Of a DNA stretch of 64,000 nucleotides, positions 52,591 to 62,600 are shown in pieces; position 1 is the stretch's first letter; each line of letters opens with the position of its first letter. Source of the stretch: JAWSVE01 sp050633885 (GTDB lineage Bacteria > Pseudomonadota > Gammaproteobacteria > Pseudomonadales > Cellvibrionaceae); contig JBOEHK010000004.1 in assembly GCA_050633885.1 (NCBI GenBank), forward strand, positions 124,001-188,000, in the 5' to 3' direction. The notes under the pieces are model-generated. The model did no database searches, had not been told where the DNA came from, and saw only the letters and a list, made by a program, of their open reading frames with translations. The position numbers and the translations under genes are program-made.

Positions 52591-54069
52591 ATGAAAATTA
52601 AAAGTTTATTTGCAGCTATCGCAACGTTTGCGGCTGCTCAAACTTTCGCATTAGCTCCAACATCTTCAATTGATGTTGAGCTAACTTTATCTGGTGCAAC
52701 AGCTGTTGATATCCAGTTCACAAACTACATCAACCAAGTTTGTACTGCTGGTACTTTGGATGAGTACCGTCAAGATTCTGACGTGGCTCGTGTTTTTACT
52801 TGTACTATTTCAAACGCTACAGTACCAGGACTTTCTCAAGCAAATTTGAATGTTATGTTCAGAAAAGCTTCGGGCGGTTCAAGTCAAGGTGTTGGTCCAG
52901 TTTTCAATAACGCAACTGTACCCAGTATCGAAATTGATCCTCAATTAGGTGGTTCTTGTGTCAATCAATCTGTTGGTCAATGGTTATGTCCAGACACTAA
53001 TATCAATGTACCAGCTATGGTAGGTGTTTCAGATGTTGAACCTGATATGTTCAGTATCGCGGCAAATGGTGGCCTCACTCTTAGCGGTCCTGGTTGGTCA
53101 GCTAACGGTTCTCCACAGCCCGTTAATGTTCAAACATTTGGCGTTGTTGTCACTAAAGATCTTCGTGATGCATTACAAACTGCTCAAGGTTTAGTGACAG
53201 GTTCTGAAGAAGTTAGCGAAATGCCAACTCTATCTTCAGCTGTCATTGCTAATCTTTTCTCAGGCAGTATCCCACTTTGGAGCTCTATGAAGGATGCTTC
53301 GGGTAATGCAATTACCACTAACTCACCTGAAGTTGAAGTATGTCTTCGTGCAGCTGGTTCAGGTACCCAAGCACAATTCAATGCTTTCTACATGAAAAAC
53401 CCATGTGCTTATCGTGGAGCGAGTTCATTCACTAAACTAGGTTTGGAAGTTGGATCAGATTGTAATAATCAGAACAACGATATAACTCAATGTGGTGGTT
53501 TTGGTGGTAGTGCTCCTCCACACATTCACTGGAATAATGGTTCATCTGATCTTGGTAAATGTATGACGAATGTTGCTGCAGCTAATCGCACAGCAATTGG
53601 CGTACAATCTATCGAGAAAGTAGGTGAGAGCCGTTCAGACCGTAACCAATTCAAATACATTCGTGTGAATGGAGTTGCGCCAACGTTGGAAAATGTTCAT
53701 GCCGGCCTTTACCAAAACGTTGCTTCAGCATCAATCCAATGGAATGCTAACATCGATGCTAATGCAGATCGTTTAGCTTTGGCTACTGGTTTACGTTCGA
53801 CAAGTCAAGACGTTGCTGCTGTTCAAACTTTTAACACTAGCTTGAAAGTCACTCCTCAAAACTTCCCAGGGTTTTTGGAAAATGGCGTACCAGCTGATGT
53901 TGGTAGTTTAGCGCTTGTTGGTTTGTCTGGTAACAATGCAAACGTGACGACTCCTTTTGATGCTGCTAACCCAACATCTGTATACAATCAAAGATTATCA
54001 GATCCAATCTCTTGTTCAATTCCTCGTATCAATGGGGACATTAGTGTTGCCACTCAAGGCACTAATTAA
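52591..54069 (+). CDS. Secreted PstS-like substrate-binding-fold protein
   Basis: 492-residue secreted protein starting at ATG 52591 (GAGG upstream; a weaker in-frame ATG is at 52579). The signal peptide is MKIKSLFAAIATFAAAQTFA. The mature start SIDVELTLSGATAVD, with FSGSIPLWSSM and CLRAAGSGTQAQFNAFYM, resembles the phosphate-binding PstS-like fold, where GSGT contacts the anion. Paired cysteines (for example CTAGTLDEYRQDSDVARVFTC) suggest disulfides. There is no sorting tail, membrane anchor or adjacent ABC transporter. It lies 38 bases after the VPLPA gene and a hairpin terminator follows, so the two form an operon. An extracellular or periplasmic matrix role is inferred. Confidence 0.78.
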   Translation: MKIKSLFAAIATFAAAQTFALAPTSSIDVELTLSGATAVDIQFTNYINQVCTAGTLDEYRQDSDVARVFTCTISNATVPGLSQANLNVMFRKASGGSSQGVGPVFNNATVPSIEIDPQLGGSCVNQSVGQWLCPDTNINVPAMVGVSDVEPDMFSIAANGGLTLSGPGWSANGSPQPVNVQTFGVVVTKDLRDALQTAQGLVTGSEEVSEMPTLSSAVIANLFSGSIPLWSSMKDASGNAITTNSPEVEVCLRAAGSGTQAQFNAFYMKNPCAYRGASSFTKLGLEVGSDCNNQNNDITQCGGFGGSAPPHIHWNNGSSDLGKCMTNVAAANRTAIGVQSIEKVGESRSDRNQFKYIRVNGVAPTLENVHAGLYQNVASASIQWNANIDANADRLALATGLRSTSQDVAAVQTFNTSLKVTPQNFPGFLENGVPADVGSLALVGLSGNNANVTTPFDAANPTSVYNQRLSDPISCSIPRINGDISVATQGTN

Positions 54070-54095
54070 TCCAATTGACTAAAAACATAAGTTTT

Positions 54096-54119
54096 AGGCG
54101 GCGCAATGCCGCCTTTTTT
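54096..54119 (+). terminator. Rho-independent terminator after the VPLPA operon
   Basis: AGGCGGC pairs with GCCGCCT around a short loop (about CAAT) and is followed by a TTTTTT run, 27 bases after the stop codon of the PstS-like gene. Confidence 0.93.
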
Positions 54120-54141
54120 ATTTTATAACACTATTACCCAG

Positions 54142-54732
54142 TTATTTTTTTGGTATTTTTATTTCTTTTGTTAATCTTTTATCAACTTGGTTCCTTATTT
54201 TCATTTCTAAACCTGATGCCCAATGCCCAATAAAAGAGGCCTGATCAGCTCTTAAGTCAGTGTGTATGTCTACATATTTTTTACCTATATCGCTAGAATA
54301 AAACTGATAGAGTTCTTTTAATTCATCTTTTGTAAAATATTTTTTGTACACTGAATATAAAATTTTATTGAGTGAATTTTCTTTATCAATTTGATTGTTG
54401 ATATACTTAGCAGTTTCCTCTTCGACTATTTCAAAGGAACGCTTATCAATATCAGGTATTTGATTTTTCAGGATATTTGAATATTTTTTCGTGTAAAGAT
54501 CTGTATAAATTTCAGCGATTGTTTTTCCATCCTCTTTGAGAGATACATCAATTATTTTATCGATAATCTCCATTTCTTTTTTATCAATATCTAAACCATG
54601 GTATTCATCTCCACTTGCTGGAATTGATGATAGTGCCGTAAGTAATACTGGAGATAACATCATTAACTTATATCTAAGATTACATTTGAAGTGTGAAGCT
54701 AGTGGTTTAATTTGTTTAAATCTCATGATCAT
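54142..54732 (-). CDS. DUF2059-like secreted protein
   Basis: About 196 residues. I chose the ATG at 54732 (GAGAG upstream); another in-frame ATG is at 54726, and a longer frame reaches 54792. The signal-like segment (YKLMMLSPVLLTALSSIPASG) precedes a charged helical body with FTKDELKELYQFYSSDIGKKYVD, the hallmark of DUF2059 proteins. Function is unknown; they are found in the periplasm. It is convergent with the VPLPA operon and divergent from the two-partner secretion genes. Confidence 0.72.
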   Translation of the reverse strand: MIMRFKQIKPLASHFKCNLRYKLMMLSPVLLTALSSIPASGDEYHGLDIDKKEMEIIDKIIDVSLKEDGKTIAEIYTDLYTKKYSNILKNQIPDIDKRSFEIVEEETAKYINNQIDKENSLNKILYSVYKKYFTKDELKELYQFYSSDIGKKYVDIHTDLRADQASFIGHWASGLEMKIRNQVDKRLTKEIKIPKK

Positions 54733-55083
54733 TATCTCTCGTGTTTGTGAAGTTGAATTAAGATCGATATTAAAAATGGTTGGGCTCATCAATCATAGAA
54801 GATGCGTAATCCTAATTTGACTTTGTTAAATTGAATTGACAAAAAATTAAACTGAAAGTTATTCAACAAAACCATCAAATGTAATGCTTTATTCTTACAA
54901 GAAGAATGTTTTTGATCTAAATTTGTTCAAATGAAATAAAAACGACATAAATATTTAACACGAATTTCCTTTTAGATTGCTAGAGTGCGCCTTTATTTTT
55001 CTCAACAGCATCTGACTCATACTGCAGTCGGCTTTTTTCTTCTAAAGATAATCATTCACACTTTTATAATATCGAAACCACTA

Positions 55084-56646
55084 ATGCAGAAAATAATATA
55101 TCGATCAGTATTGTTTGCCGGCTTTATCATGTTTTCTGCAATGAGCTCTGCGGTCACTTTTTTTGATATATGGGAATATCGTATTGAAGGCGTCAAACAC
55201 CTTGATCAATCGGTTGTTCAGCGTGCAGTTGAGCCATTTTTGGGTGAGGCAAGAACAATAGATGATATCGATAAAGCCGCTCAAGCCATACAAACGCTCT
55301 ATCAAAAAGCTGGGTATCCAACGACCGCTATCAGTGTTCCCAATCAAGATATTAATCGAGGTGTTATTACACTAGTTGTAGATGAAACTGTTGTACGGCA
55401 GGTGAAAATTGTAGGTTCTAAATATTTTTCTCTGGATAATATTCGTAAGCAATTTCCATCGCTGGAAGAGGGGAAAGTACTGAATGTCCCGGCATTACAA
55501 ACCCAAGCTCGGTTAGCTAATCAGGTAAATAGAGATTTGAAAATTGTACCTGCTCTAAAGGCATCGCCACAACCAGGAGCTATAGACGTAGATTTAACAG
55601 TAGCCGATGAATTGCCTTTTCACGGTGGAATAGAAGTGACTAACTATCATACTGAAACAACAACACCTACACGACTCAGTGCTGATTTTCGCTATGGTAA
55701 CTTGTGGCAAAAAAATCACGAAGTATCTATTCAGTTTCAAGTTACTCCAGAGAATACAGATGAGGTTCAAGTAGTCGCGGGAAGTTATTTAATGCCAATT
55801 AACAATTTGAGCGGAAAATTAGCACTATATGCTGTTGATTCCCAATCCCAATTATCTGTTGCTGTAAATGATATAGAAGTTATCGGCAACGGTAGAATTT
55901 ACGGACTCCGCTGGGTTCAGCCCATTAAACAAACACCTAGAGCCATCCATAGTTTTTCAATCGGTGGGGACTACAAAGATTTTGATGAAAATCTTGAGCT
56001 TCCCGGCGATGTGACTATAACAACACCCATTCAGTATTCCACATTTTCCGCACAATATAATTTATATCACCGTGGGAAAAAAGTTACTGACACTGCATCC
56101 ACTGGATTTACTTTTGGTTCTAGGCTTTTTAATAATGATAGTAGTGAATTCGGGATAAAAAGAAGTCAAGCTGATAGTAGTTTTTCTTTGTGGCGCTTTA
56201 ATTGGAAAAGGGCCTATCAAGTTTTAGATAATTGGGAAATTAGCCATTCTATTCGTGGCCAAATTACCGAATCTCCTTTGGTGAGTAATGAACAAATGAG
56301 TGCTGGCGGAGTTACTTCTGTTAGGGGGTATTACGAATCACAAATCCAAGGAGACTCTGGTTGGATTGGAACCATCGAAATACTACCACCATCTTGGGAA
56401 CCAAAATTTAACTGGATTGATGGTGTCTCACCTTATCTTTTTTATGATGCGTCGCGTTTGCGGCTAAATCAACCATTAACTGATCAGCAAAGTAATTTCT
56501 CTATCGCAAGTTTTGGAGCCGGTTTTAAAACTATGTTTTTTGATAGCGTGCATTTAAAAGTTGAAAGCGGATACCCCTTAAAGCATGAGGGGAGTATTGA
56601 GAAAGGCGATATAGCAACAAGAGCCAGCTTACGGATGGATTTTTAA
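55084..56646 (+). CDS. TpsB outer-membrane transporter (ShlB/FhaC family)
   Basis: 520-residue Omp85-superfamily secretion pore for the adhesin coded next. I chose the ATG at 55084 because it gives a clean signal peptide (MQKIIYRSVLFAGFIMFSAMSSA); longer in-frame starts exist from 54985. A POTRA domain follows (IEGVKHLDQSVVQRAVEPFLG, ITLVVDETVVRQVKIVGSKYFS), with a second POTRA-like unit. The C-terminal barrel contains the family VRGYYESQIQGDSGW (VRGY motif in L6) and ends RASLRMDF with a terminal Phe. Its stop overlaps the adhesin start by one base (TAATG). Confidence 0.92.
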   Translation: MQKIIYRSVLFAGFIMFSAMSSAVTFFDIWEYRIEGVKHLDQSVVQRAVEPFLGEARTIDDIDKAAQAIQTLYQKAGYPTTAISVPNQDINRGVITLVVDETVVRQVKIVGSKYFSLDNIRKQFPSLEEGKVLNVPALQTQARLANQVNRDLKIVPALKASPQPGAIDVDLTVADELPFHGGIEVTNYHTETTTPTRLSADFRYGNLWQKNHEVSIQFQVTPENTDEVQVVAGSYLMPINNLSGKLALYAVDSQSQLSVAVNDIEVIGNGRIYGLRWVQPIKQTPRAIHSFSIGGDYKDFDENLELPGDVTITTPIQYSTFSAQYNLYHRGKKVTDTASTGFTFGSRLFNNDSSEFGIKRSQADSSFSLWRFNWKRAYQVLDNWEISHSIRGQITESPLVSNEQMSAGGVTSVRGYYESQIQGDSGWIGTIEILPPSWEPKFNWIDGVSPYLFYDASRLRLNQPLTDQQSNFSIASFGAGFKTMFFDSVHLKVESGYPLKHEGSIEKGDIATRASLRMDF

Positions 56647-59600
56647 TGAAGATATATTTCGATAATATCAAAAAAAATAAGGCGAAAAAAAATGCAATGA
56701 ATAACAATTCAAAGCATCATTTTTTAGCTACATGCTTTTCCTCAACGTTATTTTTTACAAGTTTAGGGATAGGAGCTAGTTTTTTAGTAGTCGATAACAT
56801 TAATGCGCAAACACAACAAATAACAACAGCTAGACCAACCGATAGGTGGAAAGAAAATACCTCTGGATCATACTTAGGCAATTTGGGGATTCCTGTAAAA
56901 ATAGATAATCTATTACCTCAATTAGAAACAACAGATGATGATTTATTAGCCGGGCTAAAGTCTGGATCAGCAACAATTACAACCTCTGAAGATGGATTTA
57001 ATTTAATTGTTGACCAAGACGGTAATCGATTGCTGGCCTATTGGGATAGTTTTAACATTGGCGCAAACAATCAAGTTATTTTTAATCAGCCAAATCAAGA
57101 TTCCGTAGCATTAAATATCATTGGACAAGAATCACCTAGCGCAATATTTGGATCCTTAACATGTAGCGCGGCTTGTTGGCTGATTAATCCAAACGGAATA
57201 TTTTTTGGTGAAGGCTCTCAAATTAATACTCGAGGTTTTATCGCGGCAGCGATGGAATTCACGGGTGTTCCTATGGATTCTGCTTTAATCGACTCTAATG
57301 TTACACAATGGTTTGAACGAGATAATTTATTTGATGGTATTGACACCAGCTTACCTTTTCTAACGAATGCACACGATCATACTCAAGATATTACCGATGG
57401 TGATAATGATGTGCCTCGGATCATAGTTCAATCAGGCGCCGAGATTGTAAGTAATAATGCAACGGCATTGCTTGCTGGCCCCGAAGTCATCAACGAGGGA
57501 TATATTAGTAGCGAAGAGGGCCAGGTCGTTTTAGCTGGGTCAAAAAAAGATGTTTTTTTAGCATTAACTGACCCTGAAGCAAAGCCAACAGCAAAGCTCG
57601 ATTATCGAGGTTTTTTAGTTGAAGTAAATTCCGGATCTGGAGATGAGAGAGGTGCTGTTGTTAATGCCGGGGAACTTGTCTCTAATTTTGGTAATGTCAC
57701 TCTTGTAGCTAGTGAAATTGTTCAAGCAGGAAAAATAAAATCAAAAACTGCTGTAGATGTAAATGGCTCCATTCGATTAATTTCACGTGACCAGGCCGAA
57801 GTAAAAGCCTTGGGTAATGCGCTTGACACAATTGATGTTATTGTCCCTTTATACTACGAAAATAATACTGAAGTACCACGAAAAGCCAATAGTAATATTG
57901 CCATAGGTACAGAATCTGGTGATATCACTATTGCTAAAGATAGTGTCATGGAAATCACTGTAGATGATTCATCACGAACTGCAACGGATGCAGACTCTTT
58001 TCAACAGCCTAAATCTCAAGTCATTGTTGAAGCTAATACTATCGTAATGGAAGAAAACTCTTCAATTGTTGCCCCAAGTGGTGAAGTGATTATTCGTGCA
58101 AGAGAAAATCCCGATAAAGAATTAACATTATCACAAACAGATATTGATTCGGAATCTTTGTTTGAAATGCGAGATGGAAGCTCCATAGATGTATCAGGCA
58201 CTACAACAACCCAATTAGATTCTTCACGAAACACAGTAAAATTCTTTGTTACATCCGATGAGTTAAAAAATTCACCAGAACAAAAAAATGGCGTGTTATT
58301 GCGTGAGACAGTAGAAATCGATATTCAACGTGGAACCGATTTATTTGATTGGACAGTTGCTCTAGATAATATTCAAAAGACGGCTAACGAAAGATCGGCA
58401 ACTGGGGGCAGTGTTTCAATTCGCTCTGATAATGCAACAATAATAGGAAATAATACTACCGTCGATGTATCAGGTGGTTACGTAACTTATGATGCAGGAT
58501 TTGTTCAAACAACAAGACTTTTAGGTCAAAATGGTTTTGTAGACATTAGCGATGCAAATCCTAATGATCTGTACCTTTCTATTATTAATACTGAAGAGCA
58601 ATTAGTTTCTGATCCAAAATGGGGGTCAGTTAACAACTATCGTCCAGGCCTTGGTCCCAGTCTAAATTATCGAGAAGAATATATTGAAGGCAAGAATGCT
58701 GGTTTCTTAACCATCGACTCACCATCTCAACTACTTTCAGATTCATCTGCACTGTTAGCTTCAGTAAAGCAAGGAGTTTTCCAAAGACAATTTTCAAATT
58801 CTGCAACAGCTGGCGATATCACGTTAAATTTATTTTCAACAAAATCATTTGATATAAGAATTGTTGATTACGCAGGCAGTATCGAAAAACAGTTAATGGA
58901 TCAGCGAGTGCTACAGGGACTTATACCTGGGAATCCATTATCAAATGGCGAGCTGATTATAGATTCAGAAGTGATTGAAAGAAGCGGAGCAAAAAAGTTT
59001 GTACTTAAGAATGAGTTTGGATCAATCTTGCAAGACGATACAGATTTAAATCTTGGTCGACAAAGCGGCCTAGATTTTACGGCACAGAATATAGAGATTC
59101 AAGGCAATATACATACAACCGGCGGAGATATTCTTCTTTCTCAAAAAAACAATCTTAATGAAGGGCGCTTATTTATAAACGGCACTATTGATACCAGTGG
59201 TGAATGGGTAAATGATACTTTTTCAAGAACAACAGTTGCAAGTAGATTATCAAATCAAAATACGCGCAGCGTTCTTAGCAATCAGTACAATGTAGCATCT
59301 ATTGACGCTGGCGATATCAATCTTTCCTCAGAGGTATTATTAGAATTATCTGACACTGCTTCATTTTCTTTAAATGCAGGTGCTTGGCTTAAAAATTCAG
59401 AAAAGTTATCCATTGGTAAAGCAGGAAATATAGATCTCACGGCCAAAAAAGATGGCGGCTTACCAGCACAATTTATATCACATGGACCTTTATCTATTAG
59501 CGCACTCGATGGGAATTCGGGTGGCACTTTAAGCTTTTCAGTTAAGGATATTGTTGTAGCAGATTATGCTGAAAGTATTTTGACCGAAAACATGCATATA

Positions 59601-62600
59601 TCAAATGATTTCTTTGATAACCTTCGATTAGGTAATTATTCTTTTACCGCATTAAATGGAAATGTTTTTTTAGAAGGTACAGCCGATATTAATTTGGCTT
59701 ACGATAGCTTGATTAAAAATAAAAATACCTCATTAAAAGATTCTGGAAATAATATTGATGATGTTTTAGATATAGAACAAAAAGAAAATTATCTTAATTC
59801 TCCATCATCTTTAACCTTTTCCGCACAACGTATTGATCCTAATGTTGATAATACTGGAATTCTTAGTTTCGATTCGGGAGCAAAAATCACAGCGGCACCT
59901 CAATCTGTTATTCAGTTTCATGCCAATAATCGTGGTTTACTTGATGGCGAAGTGGTGATAGCAGGGGGTGAAGTATATTCAACTTTAACTCAGATAAGTG
60001 CAGATACCAGTGAAGTCCCCACCACAAAAAACTATTTTTTATTTGGAGAAAATGCCCACTTTGATTTATCAGCTGCTGCTTTTGAGATTCCCAGTTTTAA
60101 TGAAAATACTAACCAAGAAAGATTATATAGATTGGTTGATGCTGGTACATTAAGTCTTGATGCAGCATTTGGTTTTGGAATAGTTAACCCCAACGCGTCA
60201 ATATTGTTACGTGGAAAAAATATAATCTCTCAACAAAGAGTATTTTCAGATTCTTCTCAAAGTACCTATCAAGATGTAACTCTGCCATTAGCTGCAGGGG
60301 AGTTTTACCTTAGAGGTGAACTAGGTTTTGACATGGGAGCAACTGTTGATTTTGGCGACTCTGGCGACGGTTTTCAAGGGGGGCTAGCAAGTTATCGTTT
60401 AGATGCAAATAGTCGCTTACCATTTAACGTTGGTGTCACTCAGTATATTCCTCTTGAATTGGTTCTTGGATCTTCTTTAGCTGGTAAATCATCAGACATC
60501 AATTCGTTAGGTAATACATTCATTTTCGGTGATTTGATCGACTCCAATTATATCGCTAAAGGACAAATAGCTTCTGGGAACCTAGCTAACAACAATACAT
60601 CACGCTTATTGTTTGATACAAATAACTCAACAAGAGGAGCGACATTAGCAAAAAGCAAAGTTATTTTGGCATCAGATATCAATATCTCTACACAAAATTC
60701 TGTTGTCTTTGATACTCCAACAATTGATTTAAACAATCATTCATTGGGCATTGATTCTTCTTATGTGCAACTAGGAGAAACAGGGATTGAATTGGGATAT
60801 CAAGATGTCATCTCAGCAGAAAACGGCAGTGGTATTTTCACAATTAATGCACAGCTTGTTGATTTATTCGGTGATCTTTCTTTATCCAATGTGTCTCAAA
60901 TTAATATTTCCGCTCTTGAAGGATTACGATATCGAAGCCCACCCATTAAAGCTTCTAGCGCATTTGCAAGAGGAAATAACCATCTGCAAACTCAAGCGGA
61001 TATCTCTATCAGTGCACCTAAAATATGGGGTGAAACATATTCACGCTATTCATTTGATCTGCTAGGAGCTGATAGTAGATTTGCTCTTTCTTCCAATGAA
61101 GAAGTATCTTCGCCAACTATTTCTTTCGGTAGTGAATTAACTATTAACGCTGACAGTATCACTATTGCTAGTATTATCGAGAATCCTTATGGCGTCATTA
61201 CTTTAAATGGAAATAAGGATGTCACCTTAACAGATCAAGCCACCTTAAGCGTTGGCGGTACTCAACAGACGCCTTTTGGTCGAGTACTAGGCGATGAATC
61301 TGCTTGGATTTATAACTATGGTGAACAAATTGATGCTTTAACTGAAAAAAAAATCACCATTAATTCCCCCTCTATTCAATCTCTTTCAGGAAGCGTTATT
61401 GATTTAAGCGGTGGAGGATCTGTTTACGGAAGAGAATTTATTGCTGGCTTAGGTGGCACTGTTGATATTCTAGATTCTGTGGATTATCACGATGCATTTG
61501 CAATCATTCCAACACAAGATTCAGGTTTTAGCCCTTACGATCTCATTGAGTTCAGCGGGAGCAATATTACTTGGGGAACACAGATAGAAATATCTGGTTC
61601 GTCACAATTGGCGAGTGGAACCTACACCGTGTTACCTGCAAATTATGCACTCATTGAAGGTGCATTTTTGGTAACTCCTGAGAGCCTTCCTATTGCTATC
61701 GGAAAAGATTTTAGCAGTACAAATAATTTTGGGGCTAGCATAGTTGCAGGAAGATTTCTAAATAGAGGTAGCATGGTTAGTGATGCGTGGTCAGGTTTTC
61801 GTGTAGAACCTGGAAACATAATTTCTAATCGTGCTAATTATGTGCTTGTTGAAGCCGATAATTTTTTCCAAAATACTCAACCTGGCTCTAGGCCTGAAGA
61901 AAATGGACGCTTGACAGTCAGTGTAGATCAGAACTTAGATTTTTCTAGCACTGTAAACTCATCACAGAGCTCACCGATAGGAGCAGGTTTTGATTTAGTT
62001 GCCGCTGGCGATATATTCATTGGTGACTTACCTCCTATTGATTTTACCGGTGTTCTTATCTCACCCGATTTATTTGAAACTATTAATGCGGATTCAATTT
62101 TAGTCGGGGGCTCGCGAACATGGGCTAATAATGCTTGGCAAATTGAGGCGGTGACCAATAACCTAACGATCAGTGATTCAGTATTAGAAGTCAACGAACT
62201 AGTGGCAACCGCGACAACGGGTATTAACATTGTCAACAATAGCCAAATATCAGCAGATAAATTAGATATAGGAGATAATGGAAATTTTTGGCGCCCAGAT
62301 GATCAAAGTGCCACGCTACTTATTTCTTCCACAAACATCAGTGGATTAGATCTTTCTTCAACAGATACGACGACTGCTTTTGTTAATGTTGACAACTCCA
62401 GCATAGTTTCTGTATCTGGTACTTTGGGTATTGTATTTGATGGTCTTTCCGATCTCGATCGATTTTCATTTTCAAATTCTACCTCCACCTCTCCCTCTCC
62501 CTCTCCCTCTCCCATTAATACTCGACTACAACTTCTGAGTGAAAATATTATTGTGGGTGATACCAGTAATGGTGCGATTTTATCGAAAAATTTAATAGAA

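Noticed and set aside
54836..54865. TTGACA-based promoter for the TpsB gene
   Set aside because: The -35 is good but no acceptable -10 lies 16-18 bases downstream.
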